Shown in pieces: positions 8,431-16,756 of a stretch of DNA of 64,000 nucleotides. This stretch comes from Sulfitobacter guttiformis. Lineage in GTDB: Bacteria > Pseudomonadota > Alphaproteobacteria > Rhodobacterales > Rhodobacteraceae. The translations under genes were made by a program, and so were the position numbers. Where the stretch lies: contig NZ_RAQK01000002.1 of the NCBI RefSeq assembly GCF_003610455.1, positions 1,116,001-1,180,000 on the forward strand, given 5' to 3'. The notes below the pieces were generated by a model. That model was not told where the DNA came from. It saw only the letters and a list, made by a program, of their open reading frames with translations, and did not search any database. Position 1 is the first letter of the stretch. Each line of letters begins with the position of its first letter.

Positions 8431-8886
8431 CTAAAGGCCGCGCCGCCCTGCAAAGAAGTCGCGCAAAAGGGTGGCGGCGGCACGTTCGGATATTCCGTCA
8501 AACACTTCGGGCGTGTGGTGGCATTGCGGATGGGTAAATACCCTTGCCCCGCTGGCCACCCCGCCCGATTTCGGGTCGGACGCGCCATAATAAAGCTTTG
8601 CAATACGTGCCGCAGCAATAGCACCTGCGCACATCGGACATGGCTCAAGCGTCACATACAGGGCGCACCCTGTCAGCCGCTCTGATCCGAGGTGCGCACA
8701 GGCCTGCCGGATCGCGAGGATCTCGGCGTGCGCGGTGGGATCATTATCAGCGCGCGTGCGGTTGCCTGCGCTTCCGACTATCTCGCCGGCTTGCGTGACG
8801 ACCACCGCACCTACCGGCACCTCGCCACGGCTTTGCGCTGCGCGGGCTTCTTCAAGGGCGGCTTCCATGTGAGACGTAAAATCCAT
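8431..8886 (-). CDS. tadA: tRNA(Arg) adenosine-34 deaminase
   Basis: A 151-residue zinc deaminase that converts A34 to inosine in tRNA-Arg(ACG), an essential wobble modification. The catalytic HAE is at residues 53-55 and the zinc cysteines are in PCPMC (82-86), with the family ARIAKLYYGASDPKSG segment after them. The start ATG at 8886 gives the standard length; the frame stays open upstream only as an artefact. It is divergent from the pseudouridine synthase gene with about 60 bases between. Confidence 0.95.
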   Translation of the reverse strand: MDFTSHMEAALEEARAAQSRGEVPVGAVVVTQAGEIVGSAGNRTRADNDPTAHAEILAIRQACAHLGSERLTGCALYVTLEPCPMCAGAIAAARIAKLYYGASDPKSGGVASGARVFTHPQCHHTPEVFDGISERAAATLLRDFFAGRRGL

Positions 8887-8949
8887 CCCCCTTGATGGAT
8901 GCAAAACACCTCCTTTCGCAAGAGGGGCGGTTGCGCTATGGGATTTGGT

Positions 8950-10080
8950 ATGAATGACAGCACATCCCCTGCGCCAGACGGCGACCGCATTGCAAAGATC
9001 CTCAGCCGCGCAGGCATCGCCAGCAGGCGCGAGGCAGAGCGGATGATCGAAGCCGGCCGCGTGAGCGTGAACGGCAAGGTGATCTCGTCGCCTGCCCTCA
9101 ACGTGACGGCGACAGACCGCATCGTTGTAGACGGAAAGCCTGTGGGCGCGGCCGAACCTGCGCGCTTGTGGCTCTATCACAAACCCCGCGGCCTTGTGAC
9201 AACTGACAATGACGAAAAGGGGCGCGAGACGATTTACGAAGGACTGCCCGCCGATATGCCCCGCGTGATGAGCATTGGGCGCCTCGACCTTAATTCCGAG
9301 GGGCTTTTGCTCCTGACCAACGATGGCGGTGTTAAGCGCCTGTTGGAATTGCCATCGACGGGCTGGTTGCGCCGCTACCGCGTTCGCGTAAACGGGCGCC
9401 CCACCGACGAAGAATTAGAGCCTTTGCGCAAAGGCATAATCGCAGAGGGTGAGCCCTTCCAGCCGATGGAAGTTGTGCTGGACCGTCAAAAAGGCGCCAA
9501 CGCATGGCTGACGGTCGGTCTACGCGAGGGCAAGAACCGCGAAATCCGGCGCGCTATGGAAGTGGTCGGGCTGAGCGTGAACCGTTTGATCCGCGTCAGC
9601 TATGGTCCGTTTCAACTGGGCGAGATCAAACAGGGCGCTGTCGAGGAAATCCGCCGCAAAGTGCTGCGCGACCAATTGGGACCGGAGGCAGAATCACTGT
9701 TGGGCGAGCCGCCAGCCGCGCCGACCCAAGTCAAACGCGGCTTCAAACGCAAACCTGTTCACAAGGGCGAATTTGGCGGACCGGGCCAACCGGGACTGCC
9801 GCGTGCGCGTGACGTGGACGAAGACGGGCGCGTACCACGGGGCAAGGTCGCAAAATCATACCGTCCCGATAAAGCCGCACGTGAAGCAGCCAAGCGCAGC
9901 GATGCCCCTGCACGCGGCGCGAAACCTGCTGGCAGAGTATTCGGTAAGGTATTTGGAAAAGGCGCCGCAAAACCCGCGGAGGCCCCATCCGGTAGCACAG
10001 CCGGAAAGCCGTCGGGGAAACCATCCGGCAAACCCTCAAGTGGCGGGAAATGGCGGCCAAAAGGGCAAGGCAGCCGTTAG
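8950..10080 (+). CDS. rRNA pseudouridine synthase, RsuA/RluB family, with a long basic tail
   Basis: A 376-residue protein. An S4 RNA-binding domain (residues about 12-58, RIAKILSRAGIASRREAE) is followed by an RsuA/RluB/RluE-type synthase domain with the catalytic aspartate at 113 in GRLDLNSEGLLLLTND. Order and spacing favour RluB (23S rRNA U2605) over RsuA. From about residue 250 the protein continues as a Lys-, Pro-, Gly- and Arg-rich low-complexity tail ending in repeated SGKP units, probably disordered and RNA-binding. The ATG at 8950 has GGGA six bases upstream; an ATG at 8938 is nearly as good. Confidence 0.9.
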   Translation: MNDSTSPAPDGDRIAKILSRAGIASRREAERMIEAGRVSVNGKVISSPALNVTATDRIVVDGKPVGAAEPARLWLYHKPRGLVTTDNDEKGRETIYEGLPADMPRVMSIGRLDLNSEGLLLLTNDGGVKRLLELPSTGWLRRYRVRVNGRPTDEELEPLRKGIIAEGEPFQPMEVVLDRQKGANAWLTVGLREGKNREIRRAMEVVGLSVNRLIRVSYGPFQLGEIKQGAVEEIRRKVLRDQLGPEAESLLGEPPAAPTQVKRGFKRKPVHKGEFGGPGQPGLPRARDVDEDGRVPRGKVAKSYRPDKAAREAAKRSDAPARGAKPAGRVFGKVFGKGAAKPAEAPSGSTAGKPSGKPSGKPSSGGKWRPKGQGSR

Positions 10081-10524
10081 GCGGAACTTCGGCTTCCGAC
10101 AGGGTGGTCTTGTCAGATTGTTTAACCCTAATCGGGTGTTGCGGTTCCCGAGCAAAGCAGCAATTTTCCGGCAGGACGCGGGGTGGTTGCTCCTTTAACG
10201 GCACCCTGATTCGGCGCTGTCAGCGCTTGAGACGGCGCTTAGCGGGCACCCTCCACGATCCCACAGACCCGAGGCAGCAGCAGGTGCAAAGTCATAGCCG
10301 AATACCAGTACCGAAAACTAATATCGTTTTCAGCATCTTGCCATCTTTGGCTTGCGCGAGAACCCGATAGGGCCCCCCCCGAATTTACTGTTCATCAAGG
10401 CGGGTAGACGGCACCGATAATACCACAGCGGTGCAGAACAACACCGAGCAACACTAGAATCCCCGCTACAGCGGGATTATAATATGGTAACTGCGGCGCG
10501 TAATGGGCTGCAACTGGGGGACCG
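10081..10524. other. Non-coding stretch before the XpaC/TelA cluster
   Basis: About 440 bases without a convincing protein gene. It has a run of eight C (10373-10380) and an imperfect hairpin around 10459-10480 (AATCCC...GGGATT). It should contain the end of the pseudouridine synthase transcript and the promoter of the following cluster. Short open frames here are arginine-rich and unrelated to anything known to me. Confidence 0.4.
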
Positions 10525-10614
10525 ATGGGACCGAAACCGTTTCGTAAAACTGCATATGTTGCGTTGATCGTGCTCTTATTCGGCGTAAGCTCAGGCTGGC
10601 TCGGAGGGATGTAG
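10525..10614 (+). CDS. Small single-span membrane peptide, 29 residues
   Basis: A short frame starting MGPKPFRKTAYVALIV and continuing as one hydrophobic helix, ending GGM. A basic N-terminus followed by about 18 apolar residues predicts one membrane span with the N-terminus inside. The ATG is preceded by GGGGGACC, a good ribosome site at about six bases. Its stop lies two bases before the GTG of the XpaC-like gene, in another frame, so it looks like the first gene of the cluster and carries the XpaC ribosome site inside it. I know no family for it; it may be a real microprotein or a leader. Confidence 0.5.
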   Translation: MGPKPFRKTAYVALIVLLFGVSSGWLGGM

Positions 10615-10616
10615 GC

Positions 10617-11507
10617 GTGGCAAAACGGTTTGGCGGTAAATTCAGCCCTGATGGCAGGGGCGCGGAAGCCCCTACGGACGGCAAGGTCGCGCGCCGGATC
10701 GAAGTGGATCCCGCAGGCGGGCGTGCAAATGTGCTGTTTGTCCCTGCTGTCGTGTTGGTCGCGACCAGTTTTGGCGGCGGTCCGTTTGCCTTGCTTTTTG
10801 GTCTTTTGGGGGCGCTCTCGCTTACGCTATCGGCATGGCTTGTGCGGGGCGGACTGCGTGCCGAAGCTGCGTTTGAGGCGCGTAAGGTGGCACGGCGCCC
10901 CGCCCTGCCTCGCAAAATCCTGAGTGCCGTATTCGGCGGTAGTGGTACAGCCCTTGCCGTGGCCGCGCATCTCGATGGTTTCAATATCGTGTCACCGCTG
11001 ATCTATGGCGTGATTGCCACAGGATTGTTTATTGCGGCCTTCGGAATAGATCCGCTCCAGTCCAAGGGGATGGACGGCATTGATACCTACCAACAGGACC
11101 GTGTTGCCCGCGTAGTCGACGAGGCTGAAAAACATCTGGCCACCATGCGCGAGACAATCAACCGCGCCGGTGACAGGCAGGCAACTGCCCGTCTGGAAGA
11201 TTTCAGCGATACAGCCCGCGCCCTTATCCGCACAGTCGAGGAAGACCCCCGCGATCTGACGGCAGCGCGAAAATATCTGGGCGTCTATCTTGAAGGTGCA
11301 CGTGACGCGACCGCAAAATTCGCTGACATCTATGCCCGCACCCGCGATGCGCAGGCCCGCACCGATTATATGGCGCTCCTCGATGACCTCGAAGAGAATT
11401 TTGCCGCCCGCAACCATAAATCACTGCTAGCGGATAGAAGTGATCTTACCATCGAAATTGATGTGCTGCGCGAGCGGCTGTCGCGTGAGGGTGTCCGACT
11501 GAAGTGA
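10617..11507 (+). CDS. XpaC-like (5-bromo-4-chloroindolyl phosphate hydrolysis) family protein
   Basis: A 296-residue protein. After a polar N-terminus of about 35 residues, four hydrophobic segments follow (about 37-76 and 101-143). The C-terminal half is helical and charged (repeated DTARALIRTVEEDPRD, YLGVYLEGARDAT), as in the XpaC family, named from a Bacillus gene affecting X-phos hydrolysis. The biochemical role is unknown. XpaC proteins are recurrent neighbours of TelA-type toxic-anion resistance proteins, and the next gene here is TelA-like. The GTG start has GGAGGG nine bases upstream. Confidence 0.8.
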   Translation: MAKRFGGKFSPDGRGAEAPTDGKVARRIEVDPAGGRANVLFVPAVVLVATSFGGGPFALLFGLLGALSLTLSAWLVRGGLRAEAAFEARKVARRPALPRKILSAVFGGSGTALAVAAHLDGFNIVSPLIYGVIATGLFIAAFGIDPLQSKGMDGIDTYQQDRVARVVDEAEKHLATMRETINRAGDRQATARLEDFSDTARALIRTVEEDPRDLTAARKYLGVYLEGARDATAKFADIYARTRDAQARTDYMALLDDLEENFAARNHKSLLADRSDLTIEIDVLRERLSREGVRLK

Positions 11508-11554
11508 CCGATAGGCGCAACAGAACCTGCACCCTGTAACCCAAGGAATATAAT

Positions 11555-12751
11555 ATGTCTGAAGCCACCCGCGAAAAAGCCACCCAATCCCTTGCCATGG
11601 TGGAGGAGGTTACTGCCGTGGTTCTCCCAGAACCAAAAGATGCAAATGCCGTGATTACCCTTGAGCAGGCCGATGCGCCACAAAGTGCCGAAATTCGTGC
11701 TCGTATGGATGAATTGGATATGGGTGATACCCAGTCGATCATCAGCTTCGGCTCCGCAGCGCAGGCTGAATTGCAGGAAATCTCGCAGGCGATGTTGCAG
11801 GATGTGCGCAACAAGGATGTCGGGCCTGCGGGCGACAGCCTACGCGGGATTGTGACCACCATCCGCGGCTTTTCCGTCTCCGAGCTGGACGTGCGCCGCG
11901 ACCGAAGCTGGTGGGAGAAACTGATCGGCCGTGCCGCCCCTTTTGCCAAGTTCACCGCCAAGTTCGAAAAAGTCCAAAGCCAGATCGACAAGATCACAGA
12001 CAATCTGCTGAGCCATGAGCATACGCTTTTGAAGGATATCAAATCCCTCGACATGCTCTATGAAAAAACGCTGCAGTTCTACGACGAGCTGGCGCTTTAT
12101 ATTGCTGCCGGTGAAGCAAAGCTGTCCGAGCTTGATGCAACCGTGATCCCTGCAAAAGCAGCCGAAGTAGAGGCAGCTGCAGAGAATGACCAGGTGATGG
12201 TCGCACAAGAATTGCGCGATATCCGTGCTGCCCGCGATGATCTGGAGCGCCGCGTGCATGATCTCAAGCTGACACGTCAGGTGACCATGCAATCGCTGCC
12301 CTCCATCCGTCTGGTGCAGGAGAACGACAAATCACTCGTCACCAAGATCAATTCGACCCTCGTGAACACAGTGCCGTTATGGGAAACCCAATTGGCACAA
12401 GCGGTGACAATCCAGCGCTCTTTCGAGGCGGCCAAAGCTGTGCGCGAGGCCAATGATCTGACCAACGAGCTGTTGACCTCGAATGCAAAAAACCTGCGTT
12501 CAAGCAACAAGATCATCCGCGAAGAGATGGAGCGTGGTGTGTTCGATATCGAAGCAGTCAAAGCCGCAAACGCGGATCTGATCGGGACGATCGAAGAGAG
12601 TCTGCAAATTGCGGATGCGGGCAAAGCAAAGCGCGCCGCCGCCGAGGTCGACCTCAAAGAAATGGAAGCGAAATTGCGCGATACACTTGCCTCGGCTAAG
12701 GCCAAGAAGACCGGTCTGGGCGATACCGCCGGCGGCGCAGTTCCACGCTGA
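11555..12751 (+). CDS. TelA-family toxic anion resistance protein
   Basis: A 398-residue soluble, almost wholly alpha-helical and coiled-coil-rich protein. It matches the TelA/KlaA family: an IISFGSAAQAELQEISQAML segment at about 65-85, the WWEKLIGRAAPFAKFTAKFEKVQSQID block, a long DELALYIAAGEAKL helix, and a final run around SIRLVQENDKSLVTKINSTL and PLWETQLAQAV. Members are linked to tellurite and other toxic oxyanion resistance, colicin tolerance and lytic-agent resistance, but the mechanism is unknown. The ATG has AAGGA seven bases upstream. It follows the XpaC-like gene by 47 bases and is one base ahead of the lipoprotein gene. Confidence 0.9.
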   Translation: MSEATREKATQSLAMVEEVTAVVLPEPKDANAVITLEQADAPQSAEIRARMDELDMGDTQSIISFGSAAQAELQEISQAMLQDVRNKDVGPAGDSLRGIVTTIRGFSVSELDVRRDRSWWEKLIGRAAPFAKFTAKFEKVQSQIDKITDNLLSHEHTLLKDIKSLDMLYEKTLQFYDELALYIAAGEAKLSELDATVIPAKAAEVEAAAENDQVMVAQELRDIRAARDDLERRVHDLKLTRQVTMQSLPSIRLVQENDKSLVTKINSTLVNTVPLWETQLAQAVTIQRSFEAAKAVREANDLTNELLTSNAKNLRSSNKIIREEMERGVFDIEAVKAANADLIGTIEESLQIADAGKAKRAAAEVDLKEMEAKLRDTLASAKAKKTGLGDTAGGAVPR

Positions 12752-12752
12752 T

Positions 12753-13721
12753 ATGACGACGGGGCGCGTTTTGAAATGGCTTGGTCCGGGGCTGATGGCT
12801 CTGGCCTTAACTGCTTGCACGCAAGTAGCTGCACCGGTCCAGCCGGTGTTAAAACCGCTTGCGCGCCCTGATGTCCCCATTCCGGCCAAGGCGGCCCCTC
12901 CCGTAGTGGCAAAACCGACCTCGGAGGCCAGTGCGCAATTGCGCAGCTATCTCAATCAGGTGCAGGGGGCGCAGCTGAGCCAAGGGTTGTTGCGGCGCGA
13001 CGGCGGGGGCACAGATACGCCCTTTACCAACACGATGCTGGCGCGCAACTTTGAGCAGGTGGCGTTTTACAACGAATATAACAGCAGCTTTTCGGGACGT
13101 GGCGGCCCCAGCCCGCTGCGGCGCTGGGCCGCTCCTGTGCGGATGGACGTGATATTCGGCGCCGGCGTTCCCCCTTCGCAGCGCAGCAGTGACGGCACGG
13201 AGGTTCGCAATTATGCGACGCGTCTTGGCCAGATCACAGGCCATCCCGTCACCATGAGCAGTAACGCCAATTTCATCGTGATCATCGCTGGGGAAGACGA
13301 CCGCAGTGAGGCGCTTGCGGCGGCTGCCGCCCGCATGCCGGGCATCAGCGCGTCCAGCCTTGCAGTCCTCAATAACCTGCGCGACGATACCTATTGTGTG
13401 GTTGCGGCCTATGCCTCGGGTTCGGGTCCTGACACATACACCGCCGCGCTCGCCGTGATCCGCGCCGAAAACCCCAGCCTGCTGCGACTGTCGTGCATTC
13501 ATGAGGAGCTGGCCCAAGGCATGGGACTGGCCAATGACAGCCCTGGCGCACGGCCGTCAATCTTCAACGATGACGACGAATTTGCGCTTCTGACCCGCCA
13601 TGACGAACTCCTGCTCAAGATGCTTTATGATCCACGCCTGCGCACCGGCATGACAGCAGATCAGGCACGCCCGACAGTGCAAAAAATCGCCATAGAGCTG
13701 ACAGGCGGCGGACCCGTCTGA
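12753..13721 (+). CDS. DUF2927-type lipoprotein
   Basis: A 322-residue putative lipoprotein. The N-terminal signal WLGPGLMALALTAC ends in lipobox LTAC with Cys at about 22, then a proline-rich linker (PVQPVLKPLARPDVP). The body contains AVRMDVIFG-like strands, a central RNYATRLGQITGHPV segment and a C-terminal LLRLSCIHEELAQGMGLANDSP motif. This HEE-containing arrangement is typical of DUF2927 proteins, which look like degenerate metallopeptidases. The start is one base after the TelA stop, so the genes are co-translated. An envelope-located partner of the TelA/XpaC pair is a reasonable inference. Confidence 0.78.
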   Translation: MTTGRVLKWLGPGLMALALTACTQVAAPVQPVLKPLARPDVPIPAKAAPPVVAKPTSEASAQLRSYLNQVQGAQLSQGLLRRDGGGTDTPFTNTMLARNFEQVAFYNEYNSSFSGRGGPSPLRRWAAPVRMDVIFGAGVPPSQRSSDGTEVRNYATRLGQITGHPVTMSSNANFIVIIAGEDDRSEALAAAAARMPGISASSLAVLNNLRDDTYCVVAAYASGSGPDTYTAALAVIRAENPSLLRLSCIHEELAQGMGLANDSPGARPSIFNDDDEFALLTRHDELLLKMLYDPRLRTGMTADQARPTVQKIAIELTGGGPV

Positions 13722-13808
13722 CGCTCTGTGCGCGACATCCGCCACTGTTCCTTGATTAGCGGCCTGCGGGCGACTAGGTTCATTTCAGAAAACACTTAAG
13801 GACATTCC

Positions 13809-14912
13809 ATGGGCATTTTTGATTTCCTCTCCGGCCAGTTCATCGACGTCATTCACTGGACCGATGACACCCGTGACACTATGGTCTGGCGGTTTGAGCG
13901 TGAGGGCCACGAGATCAAATACGGCGCCAAACTTACCGTGCGCGAAGGACAGGCGGCGGTGTTTATTCACGAGGGACAGCTGGCCGATGTGTTCACGCCC
14001 GGGCTTTACATGCTCGAGACGAACAACATGCCGATCATGACATCGCTCCAACATTGGGATCACGGATTCAAATCGCCGTTCAAGTCGGAGGTGTATTTCG
14101 TTAATACCACGCGGTTCAACGATCTGAAGTGGGGAACAAAGAACCCCGTGATCGTTCGCGATCCTGAATTCGGGCCTGTGCGCCTGCGGGCCTTCGGCAC
14201 CTATAGCGTCCGCGTAACCGATCCCGCAGTTTTCCTGCGCGAAATTGTCGGTACCGATGGCGAGTTCACGATGGATGAAATCAGCTACCAGATTCGCAAC
14301 ATCATTGTGCAGGAGTTTTCCCGCACGATTGCACGCTCTAAAATTCCAGTCCTCGATATGGCCGCCAACAGTCGGGAGCTGGGCAAGCTTATTGGCGGCG
14401 AGATTGCTGCGCAGCTCGCTGAATACGGCCTCACCCTGCCCGAACTCTATGTCGAAAATGTATCGTTGCCGCCCGCGGTGGAGGAAGTTCTGGACAAGCG
14501 CTCTTCTATGGGAGTGATCGGCAACCTCAATGAATACATGCAGTTTCAGGCCGCAACAGGTCTGGGCAATGAGGGTGCCGGCGCAGCGGCTATACAGGCA
14601 GGTCTGGGTGCGGGCCTTGGCATGCAAATCGGTGCACAGGCAGCAGCAGCCGGGCCTTGGGGTGCTGGGCCCGCAACGCGCGTGGCGCCGCCACCGCCCC
14701 CACCTGTCGAGCATGTCTGGCACATAGCGGAAGCTGGCGAGACTTCCGGCCCCTTCTCGAAAGCTGCAATGGGACGCAAGGTCACTGATGGCACGCTGAC
14801 CCGGACCACACTTGTCTGGACTGCGGGACAGGACGGCTGGAAGCCGGCTGACGAGGTGATGGAACTGGCGCAGCTATTTACAGTAATGCCGCCCCCGCCG
14901 CCCGCTCTTTAG
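13809..14912 (+). CDS. SPFH-domain protein with C-terminal GYF_2 domain
   Basis: A 367-residue protein of the YdjI/virion-core-like SPFH branch. Residues about 20-250 form the SPFH body (TMVWRFEREGHEIKYGAKL, VREGQAAVFIHEGQ, GTYSVRVTDPAVFLREIVG). A Gly/Ala-rich linker and a six-proline tract lead to a GYF_2 domain (about 303-358, HVWHIAEAGETSGPF and WTAGQDGWKPADEV). The protein ends in a second proline run. SPFH proteins scaffold membrane microdomains; bacterial YdjI cooperates with PspA-like and zinc-ribbon membrane proteins in envelope stress. The ATG has AAGGAC upstream. It is separated from the lipoprotein gene by 87 bases. Confidence 0.88.
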   Translation: MGIFDFLSGQFIDVIHWTDDTRDTMVWRFEREGHEIKYGAKLTVREGQAAVFIHEGQLADVFTPGLYMLETNNMPIMTSLQHWDHGFKSPFKSEVYFVNTTRFNDLKWGTKNPVIVRDPEFGPVRLRAFGTYSVRVTDPAVFLREIVGTDGEFTMDEISYQIRNIIVQEFSRTIARSKIPVLDMAANSRELGKLIGGEIAAQLAEYGLTLPELYVENVSLPPAVEEVLDKRSSMGVIGNLNEYMQFQAATGLGNEGAGAAAIQAGLGAGLGMQIGAQAAAAGPWGAGPATRVAPPPPPPVEHVWHIAEAGETSGPFSKAAMGRKVTDGTLTRTTLVWTAGQDGWKPADEVMELAQLFTVMPPPPPAL

Positions 14913-14921
14913 AAACATCCA

Positions 14922-14956
14922 GCGGGGATGCGCCTCAAAATCATGGCAATCCCCGC
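14922..14956 (+). terminator. Hairpin after the SPFH gene
   Basis: GCGGGGAT (14922-14929) and ATCCCCGC (14949-14956) form a perfect 8-bp stem with a 19-base loop, ten bases past the stop codon. There is no T-tract, so it may be a Rho-dependent or partial terminator, or an mRNA-end stabiliser, between the SPFH gene and the cytochrome gene. Confidence 0.4.
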
Positions 14957-15022
14957 CGGTCACGTCACAGCGCCAGAGATAGCGCTTGAAACACTACTGT
15001 GCTGCGCCACGTGTCACATAGA

Positions 15023-15574
15023 ATGAAATATCTGACCCGTTATAAGCCGCACCGCCGCAAGGTGCTCAAATGGATGCACGGTCTGATGATTCCGCTGTTC
15101 GTCTGGTTTCTTTTGGTGACGCCCGATGTTGTGGTTCCTATGGGCAAGGGATGGTTCGCGCTCCATTCAAATCTGGCGCTTGTTTTCGTGTCGATCTGCC
15201 TGTGGTGGACCGCAGATGTAATGCGGCGCGGGCTGGCCTCTCGGCCGGGGCCGAAATTGCCGCAATGGGCGCGACTTGTGCACCGGCCTTTGCATTTGGT
15301 CATCATATGGGGGTTATTTCTTGTCGCGCTTGGCGGCTTTCTGCTCGGCCTTACTTCCATCGTGCAGCTCAAGGCGGGTCTGTGGCTGCCGATTGCCCCG
15401 CCGATGGGATGGCGCCGTGCGAACGAAGTGATCGGCACCTTGCATATTTACCAGTTCTATCTGCTGGGCATCGTGATCGCAGCCCATGCCGCCTTCCACA
15501 TCTGGCGGCATTTTAAACTGCGTGACAACGCGTTGCGCATCATGGCGCCCAAGGTCTTGCAACGCTTTTTGTAA
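15023..15574 (+). CDS. Cytochrome b561-like four-helix membrane protein
   Basis: A 183-residue membrane protein with four predicted spans. Histidines sit at helix positions typical of b-type haem ligation: KWMHGLMIPLF, ALHSNLALVF, RPLHLVIIWGLF, GTLHIYQFYLL and AAHAAFHIWRHF. It resembles bacterial cytochrome b/b6 or b561-type domains that carry electrons across the inner membrane. The electron donor and acceptor are unknown. The ATG at 15023 is used; no strong ribosome site is visible. It sits between the SPFH and zinc-ribbon genes on the same strand. Confidence 0.75.
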   Translation: MKYLTRYKPHRRKVLKWMHGLMIPLFVWFLLVTPDVVVPMGKGWFALHSNLALVFVSICLWWTADVMRRGLASRPGPKLPQWARLVHRPLHLVIIWGLFLVALGGFLLGLTSIVQLKAGLWLPIAPPMGWRRANEVIGTLHIYQFYLLGIVIAAHAAFHIWRHFKLRDNALRIMAPKVLQRFL

Positions 15575-15643
15575 CCGCCCCTTGACGCCCCGCGCTCAAG
15601 GGTGATTGTGGGGCCAAACCCATCCCGCACCAAAGGCCAACCC

Positions 15644-16753
15644 TTGCCCGACCTTGATCCACAGACAGTTCTGCAAGAGCACAGGTTTCCCTGCGATACA
15701 TGCGGTAGTGACCTACGATTTGATCCTGCCAGCAAGGATCTGAAATGTGATCACTGTGGCTACAGCGAGCCGATCGGCACAGTCTGGACAAAAGCGCGTG
15801 CCATTGCCGAACTTGATCTCAGACGCGGCCTTTCAGAGACCCTCGGCACAGCCGAGATGGAAGTGACACGTGTCAGCCGGTGCCCCAACTGCGCTGCACA
15901 AGTCGAGTTTGACAGCGATACGCAAGCTGCCGAATGTCCGTTTTGCGCAACCCCTGTGGTGGTCGACACCGGTACGCACCGCCATATCAAGCCGCGTGCC
16001 GTCCTGCCCTTTGCACTGGCCGAAGGGGTTGCACGCGATGCAATGAAGGACTGGTTGGGCAGTTTGTGGTTTGCCCCAAATGGTCTGCAAGCCTATGCCC
16101 GCAAGGGGCGCCAGATGGACGGAATTTACGTGCCCTACTGGACCTATGATGCGCAAAGCGACACCCGCTACACCGGTGAGCGCGGCACAGTTTATTACGA
16201 GACCCACACAGTGATGCGCGACGGCAAACGCGAGCAAGTGCGCGTGGCAAAGGTACGCTGGAACCATGCTTCGGGGCGCGTTGCGCGCTTCTTTGACGAT
16301 GTGCTGGTGCTGGGATCGCGGTCCTTGCCCAAATCTTTCACCGATGCGCTGGAACCCTGGGATCTGGCCGCGCTAGAGCCCTATGCGCCGGAGTATCTCG
16401 CCGGATTTCGTGCTGAAGGCTATACCGTAGCACTGGACGAAGGCTTCGACGAGGCGCGCGCAAAAATGGATGCGATGATCCAGCGCGATATCAAATTCGA
16501 CATCGGTGGCGACCGCCAGCGGATCCATACAGTCGACACCGACCTGAGCGAGATGACGTTCAAGCATATCCTGCTGCCTGTATGGCTTGCGGCGTATAAA
16601 TATCGCGGCAAGACCTACCGCTTTGTCGTGAATGGCCGCACAGGGCGGGTACAGGGCGAGAGGCCATATTCAGCCATTAAAATCACGGTGGCTGTAATTG
16701 CGGGGCTGATTGCGGCCGGCATCATCGGCTACATTTATGCACGGAACGGATAA
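15644..16753 (+). CDS. Zinc-ribbon membrane protein (TFIIB-type zinc finger, YdjG-like)
   Basis: About 369 residues. Two N-terminal zinc ribbons are visible: CDTC...CDHC and, about 40 residues later, CPNC...CPFC. A middle beta-rich domain (GIYVPYWTYDAQSDTRYTGERG, VLVLGSRSLP) and a C-terminal KHILLPVWLAAYKYRGKTYRFVVNGRTG block follow. One membrane span at the very C-terminus ends in GYIYARNG. Such proteins are often named helicase PriA-like or TFIIB zinc-finger proteins, but no helicase motif is present. The arrangement resembles YdjG, the membrane partner of SPFH protein YdjI and PspA. A TTG at 15644 has AAGG upstream and gives a natural N-terminus; a GTG at 15602 is the alternative. Confidence 0.78.
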   Translation: MPDLDPQTVLQEHRFPCDTCGSDLRFDPASKDLKCDHCGYSEPIGTVWTKARAIAELDLRRGLSETLGTAEMEVTRVSRCPNCAAQVEFDSDTQAAECPFCATPVVVDTGTHRHIKPRAVLPFALAEGVARDAMKDWLGSLWFAPNGLQAYARKGRQMDGIYVPYWTYDAQSDTRYTGERGTVYYETHTVMRDGKREQVRVAKVRWNHASGRVARFFDDVLVLGSRSLPKSFTDALEPWDLAALEPYAPEYLAGFRAEGYTVALDEGFDEARAKMDAMIQRDIKFDIGGDRQRIHTVDTDLSEMTFKHILLPVWLAAYKYRGKTYRFVVNGRTGRVQGERPYSAIKITVAVIAGLIAAGIIGYIYARNG

Positions 16754-16756
16754 AAT

